Shown here in pieces: positions 37,236 to 49,237 of a stretch of 64,000 bases of DNA. This stretch comes from Ptychodera flava (taxonomy: Eukaryota; Hemichordata; Enteropneusta; Ptychoderidae): contig NC_091929.1 in the NCBI RefSeq assembly GCF_041260155.1, positions 26,412,080 to 26,476,079 of the forward strand, read 5' to 3'. Numbering within the stretch: position 1 is the first letter of the stretch; the number at the start of each line of letters is the position of its first letter. The notes under the pieces are model-generated. The model saw only the letters and a program-made list of their open reading frames with translations. It was not told the origin of the DNA and did not search any database. A program made the position numbers and the translations under genes.

Positions 37236-40200
37236 TTAATCACTCAAATCTGATGATTTTTTCTTTGCTACTGTTATCATATTGCGCACACAGTCTTTTA
37301 CATTTGTCCAGGATCTGTTACACAGAACTGCATTTCGTCTCACACAATTTAAGCATTCAGCTTTTCCGGGTAATTTCTGGAGTTGGATATTTTTCATAAA
37401 ATAACCTTTTACTGCCATCTTCTCTTCGATACTCCAAACTTTATGTTTTTTTGTGGTCACATTCGCTGAATTTTTCTCTCAATCTGGTAGACTTTCAATG
37501 GCTATGAAGATATAAAAAAAATCATTTTTTTCTCAATATGCTCATGACACGCTGTCAAAGAAAAATACTTCCCATTGCTATAAAGTTAATGCCAGATGTA
37601 AACTGGACTAATAAAAAGGCAAAAATTGCCGAGTAAAATGCAATATATGCATATATTAGCCCATTTTGATTATATCTTACTAATATCATCCCTTGAAACC
37701 TGCATACCAAATTTCAAAGCAATCTGACAAGCAGTTTCAAAGAAAATTATTTTTGAGCAAACACGGGGAAAAATTCCCCCAAAATACAAATACGTAAATT
37801 TCACTATGATTTGAACAAATTTAACCTGGGTCACCCCAAGTGAATTGCATACCAATACTCAAAGCAATAGGATCAGGAGTTTCAGAGAAGAAGACTTGTT
37901 GACTGATGACGGATGGACACACGAACAGACAGACGAACGACCTTTCTGGTAAGCTCCACGTCGCTGAAAGAGGAGCTAAAAAGGACTTTTTATGAACACT
38001 TGTAAGCAATGGATTTTCATGTTAATCCCTAATTCTCTTCATGCACTCAAAGGTACAACAGGCAACAGGCAACAGCTAACACCTGAACTTCACGGGCTAT
38101 AAAATATGAATGTGAAATACCTGTAGATGACGTCCCTGCAGACATTTGCTTTACCCTTTTACTCTGACTGCCAGGGGATGCCTCACTTGACGACAGTCTC
38201 TTCCTTGAAGAACATCTGCAAGTGCTTGAAGACCCAATAGTATCACTTTTCTGTGTCTCTGTCAGCATTCTTTTGTCTGAACAAATGTAAACAAGTTGTC
38301 TTAATATTTGCATATCATGATCAGTGAGCGCACACATACCAAAAAGTAAACGATGGAAGTAATCATGCATTATGTCCATGTACAGGGTGTGTATTGAGCT
38401 GTGACGACCAGAGATCGAGCCCATTTCAGTGAGCAAAAGAACATTAAAAATACTTCAAAAGAAACTAAAATAACCAAAATGATGGCAAAAAGGAGCGACT
38501 TTGTCAATTTAAATTCTAAAGAGTAGTGCATTTGAATTCAACAAAGTGTTCTCAAAACAAGTAGGTGGCTTTAGCATTGGCTCAATTTCCTCACCAAAAA
38601 CAGCTGACATTACTTTCTACGACACAAAAATGAAAATTGTTGAAAAACGTAACTGAATCTAACGAGATAGTATCTTGTTATCTAGACTACGTATGTTGAG
38701 GTCTCTGACTAAGTTTCTCCTTATCTCGATTTAGTATGTTGAGACCTTGACTTAGTATCTCGTTGCCTCTACTTAGTTTGTCAAGATAACCAAGATATAT
38801 CTGATATCTTGAATTAGTATCTCATTATTTCGATTTAGTATGTTGAGGTCTCCACTCAATATCTCTATATCACAGCTTAGTACCTTGAGATAACAAGATA
38901 CTAAGTCAAGAAAATGAGATACTAAATTGAGATAATGACTGAGTATCTCAAGATAACGCGATACTCTAACAGTTAAAGGGAAACCTAAGTCCAGCAACTT
39001 TGACCGTTTATCCCTTCCAAAGTCACCCTTGATTAAAATGCAGCTCAAATTTGCAACATACTTGCACGCGCTGACGACTTCGGAGCAACGAAAAGAGACG
39101 TTGAAGTAGACGACGTTTATGGAAATGAGCACGGAATCCCAAAAATACAGATTTGCACATTTCATCTCAAGTTGAAAAAATCTAAGTTGGGTTATCCCTA
39201 AGGACCTGTATACCAAATAACAAAGCTGTCTGACCAGCGGTTATGAAGAAGAAGATTTTTTACCAAAAACGCCTTTTTTGGCACTAATTTGCATATTTTC
39301 AACAATATCAAAAAACTAAAAACAATAATTTCTAAAATCATAGTTTTCATCTACACAACAAATATCAATCAGTAAGTGCTGCGATTCTCAAGATATTTGA
39401 GTGGACGGACACCTCACAAACGGACATACATACATACATACATACATACATACATACATACATACATACATACAGACTGACGCCGGACGGATACCCATCC
39501 CAATAGCTTCTATAGACTATAGTCTATAGTAGCTAAAAATGATTAACTGTTGTTCAGTTGAGTGCAAAAATCACTCAAGGAAGAACAAACGGAGTCAGCT
39601 TCGAAGACAGAGGCTAAAGAAAGGCCCTCTCGAAGTTTGGAAACCTTTGACTCAAAGATGATGGCATATCCTTCGGAGGTATATTAGGTGGTAAAATATT
39701 TGAATTGATTGCCTTCACACTTGACAGCTGAGCAACAATATCAAACAGTCTCTTGTTGTCTGCTTCCTGGATGCGAGTCCGATGATAGGCAGATTTCAGA
39801 GCATCGCAGGGGCGGACGTATTCGATCTTTTCGACAGAAAAAGCTGGCGATCGATCTCGAGTTTGGACATTCGCCACTTATTCTCCAGCTGACGTACATT
39901 CTTCCTCAACAGCAACAGCTCTTCGCAAAAACCATGGTGCCCGTACTTTATCAATAATCAGCTGAACATCCCTTGAATCAAATATATGAATTTCGCTACG
40001 AAGCGGGATTCAAACCTACGGTTACCACCTAACTGCTACGCATATAACCACTCAGCAATCGTGGTTCCAACCCAAAGAGTTGGTCACACGGACGGTATTA
40101 GCTGTTACAATTCTATGTGTTACCCAGCCACACAGTGAGCCTGGACCAGATTCACAGACACACTGCACAAACACACAGTGATACTAACCTTCCAAAGTCA

Positions 40201-43200
40201 CAACATCATTTTGATCCTCCAGTAGAACGCCACATCTTTGTCCCTTTTCCTTGCTGGGTTTAGCAACAGGCTCATTATCTTCATCATCGCAAACATCTGA
40301 AAAATAAAAGGGATAATAACTTTAGACCGTTGTGTGAATCAGTTTCAATTTTTGTTCTACTCCTTAAAGAATGACGGCAAACCTTACTCCAGGTGCTGTC
40401 TTAGAGAAAGGTTTGGCTTTATTTCTTCCTGGACAAATGACTGAATCATTATGTTGAGATCTCAGACTGTTCATGCTCATTACCATACTTTTGTAACCTT
40501 CTGGCTATATTTTATTCCTTAAAAAGAGTACCAAACTTATGCGCATGTCAATACTCTTGCTGCCAAGTCATCACTGATGACACAGTCCCCGCTCACACCA
40601 TTAATTGTGATTCACATGCACACTACAGTACAATGTTTGTGTGCCAAGTTTGAATGAAATATGTTCAGGGATAGTTGAGTTACGGTTCAAAAACATGGAA
40701 AAATCGCAACAAAATGGTTGACAGGCAGCCATATTGGATTTCATCGTGAAATAAATTAAATTGCATAAGTATGCCACAATACTTTATCCTAGCATACAGT
40801 TTGAAAAAAATTGGCTCAGGGATGACAGTGAAACGACTGCTGATGGACGGACGGACGGATGGATGGACGGATGAACGGGACGCAATCTATAAGTTCCCGT
40901 CGGACTGCGTCTATGGGGACTAAAAATGATCACATATTTTGGCATTTACTACATTTGAAGGCAAACATAATTTCGATCATGACATTTTTAGATCAATCAA
41001 TGGATTATGAATACAAATCCATGTAATAGTCGTGATCCACAGCATAACGTTATGACCCTAAGTACTGGTAGCAATAATGCCTCTCATTGGTTGATGGCAC
41101 TAAGCCCTACTGACACAGAAGCCAGACTGAACATAAGCTGTGCAGTATACTACAAAACTAACAATTCCACTCTGCCTTGGGGTCACCTGAGCCTCACGCA
41201 TGGACCGACAAAATACAGACTAAACAGACTTCAGCATGATATGCATTTTCAGTTTCTCCCCAAAACAGGGTAAGCCTAATTCACGTGCCGCGTGCCACGT
41301 GCCACATGCCAGGGACTTGTGAGAAATTATAGGGAGGGAGGGAGGGCCTTATTAAAAAGAGTATACGGAATCTAGGAATTGCGTTAGTTTATACATGCCA
41401 AGAGTATATTCAGGCAACACCACAATACCCATCTCAACACTACCTTTGTTACGCAAAACTTACGAAAGTCGGGGATTGAAATTAATTAGATGGAATAAAG
41501 TCTTTAGAGTTTGACCAATTTCGACACATTTACACACAGAGAGGCCGACTTTGTCTCGGAGCCAAATTGTCGCAGAGCGGAGAAGTTTGCCACCAGCTTA
41601 TTGTCATGTAAATTCTGTTTTTTCACATAACATGGCAAGATTTTGAAACTACTGGGAAATTTAAAATGAAACATCTGTTCACTTTTTTGCCTATTCTGTC
41701 ACAACCAAAGGTTGTTGAGACATAGTTAATGATGATATCGGTCAATTTGTAGACACCATAGGACCTAGATATTTGCAATATAGCAACCTTAAAATATGTT
41801 CTACAAAATCAATGTACAGAATTTTGATTGATCAATTTTTTATGTTACAAATTTACGTGCAATGTGATTTTGAAAAATACTGGCCCTCCCTCCCTACAAT
41901 TTCTCTCGAGTCCCTTTCAGCATGTGCAAAGAATTCGCGAGTCATTTGCTGGTCCCCAGTTCATGCATTTAGAAGGCGACGTTGAAGCCCGAATGTTGAT
42001 TTATTCATGAAAATGAATCAATGAATTGTATTGGAGTGAAAATGCACCTACTTCTGGCTCGCGGCGCGTGGCACATGGCACATGACACGTGAATTAGGCT
42101 TACCCCAAAAAATAGCATTGCCCCATACCCCAACGGAAAGCCATTTACATTGAATCCATTGTTATGCAAATTAGTCAGTTCTGTATCAGACATTGCTGGG
42201 GAGTGGGGAGAACATGATTTAAAATTGCTGTCTTCTACTGACTTAATTAACACAAATTTGTCAGACAAATCACTGGTATAAATGTTAATTTTCATTTTAG
42301 AATGTAATTTCACCAAAAATGATATAGATTTACAGTGTAGGCAAGAGTGAAAAAACAAACAGGCCAAATATAATGTGTACACATGTAGTGATGGGCATTG
42401 TTTTATGCAGTTTTACAACAATACATGTTTGGGTATAATTTCTCACCTGCTGAGCTCTCCAAGACTTTCTGAATGCATATCAGCTATTATTATACACCTA
42501 CCATCGAGAACAATAGAATTTTGCGTGCGCTAAAAAGCCGCACGGTAAGCCCGTTCCGTAACACGTACAGTTTCAAGGCGCCCTATCCCCTAGCTTCTGC
42601 TGTATCTGCACGTTCACCGTTGAACGGTTTGAACAGTGCAAGAACATGTCTTGTGTGTGCTCTGTATGTACGTATGTAGTGCACACACACAATCCAGAAC
42701 TTACAGAAGCGCGTCCAAGATAGCCTTGTACACTTGTGCTATAAATCGGAAGAAAAATTGTTGACATAGCATTTGATGTCCCAGTCACGAATGTAAGATG
42801 TATAATAATAAGGTTGTTACGAAAATACCACAAAGGATGCACTCAGACATTGGCGCCGCGCATCGCCCTCCGCAATACGTTGCGCCAATGTCCTTGTGTA
42901 TCCTTTGCGGTATTTTTGTAATAACCTCATATTATCTAAATCATGTACAGTGTATGAAATAAAGGGTGTCAGTGAACATAAATGAAAATACTCACCATGC
43001 ATATTGATCTCTATGTCATCCAGATTTTTGTTTTTGTACCTTTCGATATTTCCATTTTCGAAAGCCATCAGTAGTCGGGTGACCTTGGCAACCTGAAGCG
43101 TGCTTTGTGGTAGCCGGTAATATTCCCTGTGGATCCTTATGTCATGTCCCAAGAAACCAGCTAATATATCAAGTTCATTCTCCTTCAAGTTGAATACTTG

Positions 43201-44957
43201 GGACATAGTAGCAATCTGCTTACGTAGGTTTGTTGATGTGAAACGTTCAGGGTGGCTTAACTGACAACATCTCGCAAATTTGTTGATGCACTGCGAAGCA
43301 CGGATAGGCATCTCAGAACCCTGAAGACATGCAAATATGTATGGGTTTTTCTTCATAACACCAGCAGTAATTCTGGTATGTATTAGCAGCTGTATTTGTT
43401 GTTTTATACCAGATTTTAAGAGGACAGGAACATTACTACTTCTCTTTCCCTTTATTTCAACACGCTCAATCTTCTTACACAGGGATTTTTCCCACTCAGA
43501 AAGGAGACTTGTGTCAATTCCCTCAGAAGCTCGCACGTTTCTAAAATCTTTCACTGTCATCCTCTCTGCTTCTCCACTTCTCTTTCTGTTAAAAAGTATC
43601 AGTTGGGTTAGAGTGATGTCCCTCAACTTCTGCCATGCCTCTTGTGATGGCCTTTCTTTAAGGTCTGCATAGGTGCTGATGGCAGCTGTTTTCAGGTATT
43701 GGTTCAGTTTTACAACATCCTCCACCAAGGGAAGATATTTTGGTTTATTTCTCTTTTTCTCTTGTGCAGAGCTTCTTGCAAGGCTGCTTATTTTGTAGCA
43801 CCATTCGACAGTACACAGCTGGAGAAAATTGTCTGCTGATTTTTCTTCATAAGCATTTTCTGCTTTTATTGCAGCAGTTTTGCATATCAGGGCACAACTC
43901 TTCAGGGCATGTCCAAGGTGTAATGCCAGATGGGGATTCTTAATAATGTTGGAGTCAGAGTTATATCCTGCTAAGGTTCGTACACATTTGACTATATGGT
44001 CAAAATTTCGAGGTTGGATGTAATCCTTCAAGGAATATTCCTTTTTTCCTTTCCTTAGTTCCAGAAGCAGCCTTGATAGTTGCCTCATCTTCTGCGTTAC
44101 ATAGCGTGAGCAGGTAGGGGTCGCCCGAGTTTTCATAAACAGCTTTGACCCATATTCAACAATCAGTGGGTCATTTCTGGCGGCCATTCCTATTTCATCA
44201 GTAATCATTTTTGACAGAACTGCATCCCTCATTTGCTTATTGGTCTTGCCATGGAAAGGCAGCATCATTGTTGCCATCACTTGGATTTGGCGACCACATC
44301 CTTGATCAGGAAGTTGCTTTTTAAAAATTCTCACTCTACAGGTTTTATAGTGTTTGGTTAACTCCCTTCTGACAAAATATCCTAAACAGGCTGGGCATGG
44401 CTTGTACTCTGCTGCAGGTATTGGATATGTCGGCCTTTTATATGGAATGAGATACCCTTTTCCAGCTTTCAGCACCTCACAATTATGAGCATGGTTTCCT
44501 TTGTTACATAATTCTTGTAACAAAATTTTTCTTCTGCGACTTCGTTTTGGAAAACTGAATGCATATGACACATCTGTTTCTGTGGCATGCTTGCTTTCCA
44601 AGTGTCTTGGTAACTTAGATAGTGGCTTCATGCAGTAAATGCAATATTGGTGTTTGTCCCACTTTCTTTTATTAGTTGAGTTGTTTGTTGTTAAAACTAC
44701 AACTGAGGACAGACACTTTGATGATGCACTTGGGATATCTTTAATATCCTCTGATCCCTTCAACACTGCTTCACTTCCTGTTGTGTAGGAGTTACCATGA
44801 TAGCTTCCAGTACTTTTAACACTTTCTTCATCACTGGTTGCACTCACTTCAGAGTTACAGGATGGTGAACTTTGTACTGACAGCACCGATTCATCTGATG
44901 AAACATCCATTGGCTCATAGTCTGGGTCAGAATCTCTATCATCAAAGCTGTCCATAG

Positions 44958-44995
<38 letters not shown>

Positions 44996-45938
44996 CCAAA
45001 CTGTGCTTCATCTTCAGTTTCTCTGATATTTTTAATCTCTGCATTCTTCTGTTCAGTAGGTGGTCTGACTTGAACAACTTTTCTCTCTTTGCCATGACTA
45101 GGAACTTCTGAGGGTAAAGGTAAAGATACAGCTGGACTCTCAGATTCATAATCCGACTCTGCACTGCAGTCTGTTCCATCTTCACTGGCCTTTTCAATGT
45201 TCACATCATTCAAATTATTTTGACAGATCCTATTACGAATACCATTCCCATATATAGGTAGTTGTGATGGTAGAGGTATAACTGAGTGTGGAATCTCTGT
45301 CTCATAATCCGATTCTGGAACGCAGTCTGTTCCATCGTCACTGGCCTCTTCAATGTTCACACCTTTCACATTGTTTTGACAGATCTTTTTGAAAATACCA
45401 TTTCCATCCCGTGTAGGCTGTTGAGTGGGTAGAGGTATAACTGAGTGTGGAATCTCTGCCTTACAATCCAACTCTGCAACGCAGTCTGTTCCATCGTCAC
45501 TGGCCTCTTCAATGTTCACACCTTTCACATTGTTTTGACAGATCTTTTTGCAAATACCATTCTCATTCCATGTAGGTTGTTGTGTGGGTAGAGGTATAAC
45601 CGGGTGAGGAATCTCTGCCTTACAATCTGACTCTGCAATGCAATCTGTATCACTTTGAACTGCGGTCGATTGTAATTGGGTATCAGTTAATACGTTGAGG
45701 AGCTTGTCACTAGGATCTTCCCAATGGTCTTTACTATGGATGTAATCCTGTGATGCTCTGACTGATCTTCATCAAATGACTCAGGGTCAGGAACTTGTTC
45801 TGAAGATATCTTGATTAAATATTCACCAATCCTCTTGACGAGACCTTCAATAGACTGCATGGAGATATCATTTTTCAGATAATCAGTACAGTGTATTTTA
45901 CGACTCTCAACAATAACAGAGGGCAGACAGATCTTCCA
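37236..45938 (-). CDS. tyrosine recombinase-like protein with zinc-finger and Myb/HTH-like domains
   Basis: Four minus-strand exons: main exon (to 42996), 40189-40296, 38121-38276 and 37236-37465. All junctions are phase 1 with GT/AG sites; stop TAA is 37236-37238. The main exon encodes 52-53-residue acidic repeats (about 45170-45660), a poly-Asp tract, finger-like [19 protein letters not shown] and [20 protein letters not shown], then a recombinase core. In the core I see Arg I in [13 protein letters not shown] (about 43575), a Lys turn ([13 protein letters not shown]), TNLRKQIAT in place of HxxR, and [15 protein letters not shown] with the candidate nucleophile Tyr near 43118. The last exon ([15 protein letters not shown]..., [20 protein letters not shown]) looks like a Myb/HTH DNA-binding tail. 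The N-terminal part (45750-45938, [20 protein letters not shown]...) is in another frame. Transposon-derived; whether still mobile or host-used is unknown. Confidence 0.75.
37660..37985. repeat. dispersed tandem-repeat element, fragment
   Basis: Carries the phrases cctgcataccaaatttcaaagca, gacggatggacacacg and ends with aagctccacgtcgctgaaagaggagctaaa, as in the 49238-50264 element. Overlaps intron 3 of the recombinase-like gene. Confidence 0.6.
39130..39538. repeat. dispersed tandem-repeat element, fragment
   Basis: 3' portion of the family at 19282-20353, with a (CATA)n run (39428-39474) and the same gacgccgg...tagtctatagtagcta end. Confidence 0.7.
39614..39925 (-). pseudogene. coding remnant in intron 2 of recombinase-like gene
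   Basis: One frame reads [20 protein letters not shown] (coiled-coil-like). The next frame continues as [20 protein letters not shown] and ends at a TAG at 39612-39614. A one-base shift near 39840 separates them. No phase-1 splice sites fit it into the surrounding gene, so it is more likely an unrelated transposon remnant. Confidence 0.3.
39998..40070 (-). repeat. tRNA-derived SINE head
   Basis: On the minus strand gctgagtggtta resembles an A box and ggtttgaatcc a B box, spaced as in a tRNA, but the acceptor stem does not close. A retroposed relic. Confidence 0.45.
40650..40925. repeat. dispersed repeat, 3' tail family
   Basis: Ends gacggacggacggatgg...ctataagttcccgtcggactgcgtctatggggactaaaaa, the same tail type as 52225-52300 and 54690-54765. 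Confidence 0.6.
41007..41267 (+). other. open frame of uncertain reality
   Basis: A plus-strand frame ([19 protein letters not shown]...) with three N-glycosylation-type sites runs up to the border of the next MITE, where a donor-like caggg|gtaagc occurs. It lies antisense in intron 1 of the recombinase-like gene. Weak evidence. Confidence 0.15.
41268..42106. mobile_element. 839 bp MITE with ~40 bp inverted ends
   Basis: Left end gggtaagcctaattcacgtg and right end cacgtgaattaggcttaccc are inverse copies, followed inward by gtgccacgtgccacatgcc-type sequence. A partial copy of the right half is at 55422-55677. No coding capacity. Confidence 0.75.
42610..42940. repeat. dispersed repeat with palindromic end, copy 2
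   Basis: Second copy of the 17750-18240 family. The palindrome (accacaaaggatgca / tgtatcctttgcggt) is at 42797-42937, inside intron 1, 56 bases from the main exon's donor. Confidence 0.75.
44955..44996 (-). repeat. (ATC)n coding microsatellite, poly-Asp
   Basis: A trinucleotide run inside the recombinase-like coding exon encodes about 12 Asp; the opposite strand gives a false poly-Met frame. Confidence 0.9.
45170..45660 (-). repeat. in-frame 156-159 bp coding repeats
   Basis: The string caatgttcac recurs at 45195, 45351 and 45510. Units encode [12 protein letters not shown], then IPHSVIPLP, then ICQNN. A fourth partial unit lies at the upstream side. Confidence 0.85.
45742..45760 (-). other. 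apparent frameshift in recombinase-like gene
   Basis: The upstream frame reads ...[11 protein letters not shown]. The downstream frame continues naturally as [17 protein letters not shown] only after a one-base shift near cacaggattac. It could be a mutation, an assembly error or an unseen splice. Confidence 0.5.
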
Positions 45939-46094
45939 TTAGGATTTTCAAACCTGTGTGAGGCTTTACGCAAATGTTTTTTATTTGCCTAAAACATATC
46001 AAAAACACATACGTGACATCGAAAACTGGTTCAAAAGTCTAATAATAAAGTGTTCAACAAACATCAGCAGTGACAATGCCTTTTCTTTGGTCAG

Positions 46095-46671
46095 TTATAC
46101 AATCTTTAATTCTGTTCTGTTCTGTTCTCTGTCAACGGTATTCATTTCGTTACTTTTTCTGTCTACTACTTCTAACGATGTCTTAATTTGCTGCCTCAAC
46201 TCTATCATTGGAGTTCTGAAATCAAATTCACAAAGTTTTGGGCCTTCTATGGTTATCATCATCAGATCATTTATGACATCTTTTAACTCAGACACTACGT
46301 TTCGATGTTTTAATCCCGTTTGTGCAATGAACCCACGTTCACAAGGGACAGATGAGACTGGAATCACAGCTTGTTTGGAATCACGTGTACGGTGTAGCTC
46401 CGCCAACCAACTCCTTTACTAATTAAGTAGATTATGCATTGGGCGTGTCATTAGTTAGGCGTGTCTTAGCTGCAGTTATTGCCGTGGCTTTGTTGCCATG
46501 GAAACGTGGAAACGTGGAAACATCACTGCTGCTCGATGGCTGGCTACAATCACTGGTTTGCTTGCTTGACATCTTTTCTACTTCTACTTTTTTCAATGGT
46601 GCAAAGAAACTGTCGATGGTCTTATGTTTTTGACATATTTTGGAAGTACAGACTAAATCCATAAACAGCAA
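46095..46671 (-). pseudogene. internally deleted hAT-type transposase remnant
   Basis: The frame at 46432-46671 has an N-terminus of hAT/ZNF862 style (KHKTIDSFFAPLKK). The frame at 46095-46406 reads IPVSSVPCERGFIAQTGLKH and then ITIEGPKLCEFDF, which matches the hAT C-terminal dimerisation region. The catalytic middle is missing: the two pieces lie within 30 bases of each other. It sits 160 bases upstream of, and on the same strand as, the recombinase-like gene. Confidence 0.6.
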
Positions 46672-47902
46672 TTGGAAATACTACCGGACCACCCTTATCG
46701 AAAGTGTACATGTGTATGCATCGGGTGCAATATTTTTTTGAAATAACCACAAAATCTATCGAACATGTTACATTTTTATTGGTGCAGCCTTTAAGGAAAC
46801 AATTGACGCGATGAGATTTATAGGATGTTGCAAAATCATTAACATTTCTTTATCGGCAAACATTTTATTTTTAGTCATTGATAAAAAACACATTGGAGGG
46901 AAACCACATGTGCTCATGTCTTTGTTACGGAGTCTAGAATGCGTTTTCAATGCGTATCAGATTACTCAGATGTCATTTTACTTTGCCTTCTTGAGAGTAA
47001 TTATGCGTGAAATACTTAGGATTTTGCGTTTACAGTAGCTCTGGGCATAAAGTGAAATAATGAATAATAATTACATATAAAGCCAGTGATGACAAACCAA
47101 ATTTTAAATGCTCAAAAGAGTAAATCCAGAGACTGTCCAAACATATGCAGAACAGAAATGCCGAAAAGTGAAATACTGAAAAGGCATTTTCAAAAAAGAT
47201 TTCCAAATCGGCTAAAGTAGAAGCGAGAATTCCGAAGAACAATTTCTGACCTAAAGGGAGAGATTTCTGTTTCACAGATCTGTACTAGATACAGTCCAAT
47301 AAGAAGTGTAGTTGACTGTCTGAGTAGAAGAGGCTGAACAGTGGACACAGGGGTGCCTAAGATCTGACATTGTTTCAAATGACTCTTGGTCCACAAAAGC
47401 AAACTGACTATTCCAATGGAAAAGCCATCACTGATGATTATGTAACTGTCCCCACTTAAAATTAGAAGTAAATGAAGTGAAGTTCGTCAAATTGTAGGGA
47501 CTAATAATCTGATGTGAACTGAAAGTGCTCAATGTTTTTCAAAGTACGGGAAGTAGTTCTGGAAATGCATCTCTTTTTTAGAAATCAGTGGGTATGCAAG
47601 TGAGCACTCAATATCAAATCCATAATGATCAAACGCAAATACTGATTGGTTCTTGCAATTTCTCATGTGCATCAGTGTACCAAATTTTGGTTCAGTTTGA
47701 TCAGTCATTCTGGCGATATCACACAGACAGATAGAGACATTCAATACAACATTCACTCACGTGTGAACAGACACAACCACATTCATAAGCAGGCATGAGC
47801 AAAATCACAAGTCATCCTGGACAATGTCTGTGAGGACTATCTGGGGAAAGCAAATTTTAAAAATAAATTACGCATATTTATTTTATCAGTACGGTGTAGA
47901 CA
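46672..47902. other. no supported gene
   Basis: AT-rich sequence upstream of the hAT remnant. A frame at 47529-47756 is part of a decayed repeat (ggttcagtttgatcagtcattc...). Nothing else seen. Confidence 0.3.
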
Positions 47903-47965
47903 ACGAGTGACTCAGTGGTAAAATGCTCTCACTTACTGGTAGCGTGCCTGGGTTGTTCAGTTGCT
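47903..47965 (+). repeat. tRNA-derived SINE head (degenerate)
   Basis: tgactcagtggtaaaatgctct looks like a tRNA A box and cctgggttgttcag a decayed B box. Repeat sequence follows. Confidence 0.4.
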
Positions 47966-48359
47966 TCACATCTGTAATGTCTGTGTTTTCCTGATCACAG
48001 TCACATCGTCTCAAAACGTCTTGCTCCTGGAAGAAAATAATTATGTTATAACCCTGGAATGAGAAATGGGCCCTAATTGCCAAAAAGAGGGCAACAGGGC
48101 CCTTTTCTCATTCCATTACCATGCAAGCAATACCGTCAATGACACGGCGTCGCTCACATTTTAATCAAGTTCACCAAATATGCAAATTAGGAATTGGCTG
48201 AAGTGAAAATGCTTAACAATTTTCAATAATTTTATATCATAGTATCTTTAAAATACATAGCAAGTTTCAGTATGGAATTATATGTGCAAATAATGGCACA
48301 CGACTTTATATTGTCCAAACAATCCAACACAAAGACAGATTATTTGGGGTGAAAAAAAT

Positions 48360-48553
48360 TGGTCAGATTTACTCAATAACATAGTACTGGTGTACAAAAG
48401 GTATATTTATGACTGTAAACTTAAAAAAGAAGCACCAACGTTTCAGATATTGAGAATTAAAGTCAGACATATTCAAAGACTAGAATTTTTTATTTCAACA
48501 AGAAAGAACACAGTGTCTATTTATAAAGACAAATGGAAGGAATTTGCCGCATA
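48360..48553 (+). pseudogene. L1/Tx1-like LINE ORF2 C-terminus
   Basis: The frame reads VLVYKRYIYDCKLKKEAPTF, then RIKVRHIQRLEFFISTRKN and YKDKWKEFA before a stop, typical of the last part of L1-clade ORF2. The A-rich region near 48715-48745 after it may be the 3' tail. Confidence 0.5.
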
Positions 48554-49237
48554 GTTCCTCCTATATCTCTGAAAATGAAACCAGCTCTGTACAATGAATG
48601 TATCCATTTTCAATATTGTCCTTGCAGTATCCGTAGTATTTCTTTTTTGCCTTTGGTTTAGATTATTGTAACAGCCTTTGCCAGTCTTTGTCTCTGTTAT
48701 TGGTTATTGATACAATAAAAAAAAATTATTAAAAAATAAAAAATACATAGCAAGTTTCAGTAACTTTGGTCAAGTCAACTGAGATATATATCCCTAATTA
48801 GGAAAGTTCATTAAATATGCAAATGAGCAATTATCTTTCATGTCACCCCTAAATGCCTTTAATAGCTGACATATCTTGGTGTGATCAATATTTGTAGCAA
48901 ATCTCATCAAATTGTGTGCAGTCGTTCTCAATGCATATGTTTTTTCTAATATTATTAATTATGCAAATGAGCAAAAAGTGAGCAAGCCACATCCACCAAA
49001 ACTAATCAGTTCTTGCCATTTGTAAACTGAATCTATGTACAAGATTTGATTCTGATCTGATGAGCCGTTTTGAAATATCGGGCCCACTGAGAGACTGACA
49101 GACATTACACCAATAGCCAAACACACACAAAAAAAGATGAACACAGGGAACGACACAAATATAATAGACAGTGTGTGGAGCCGCTTTCCCTTTATTACAT
49201 CACATTTAATGAACAAGCGACCTAGCGGCCGATATAG

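Noticed and set aside
39541..39640. Plus-strand [16 protein letters not shown], reminiscent of a THAP start
   Set aside because: Only about 33 codons before divergence; no following Cys/His pair or splice donor.
39998..40070. Possible functional tRNA
   Set aside because: A- and B-box-like sequences present but acceptor and anticodon stems do not pair; better read as a SINE head.
42430..42476. 22-base mini-exon (aaagtcttggagagctcagcag) between good AG and GT sites
   Set aside because: Including it breaks the phase-1 join from the recombinase main exon to 40296; direct splicing keeps the frame.
43337..43943. Plus-strand frames opposite the recombinase core
   Set aside because: Antisense shadows of a long coding exon; no splice or family support.
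44844..45197. Minus-strand frame with poly-Met
   Set aside because: Shadow of the Asp-coding ATC run of the recombinase gene, read in another frame.
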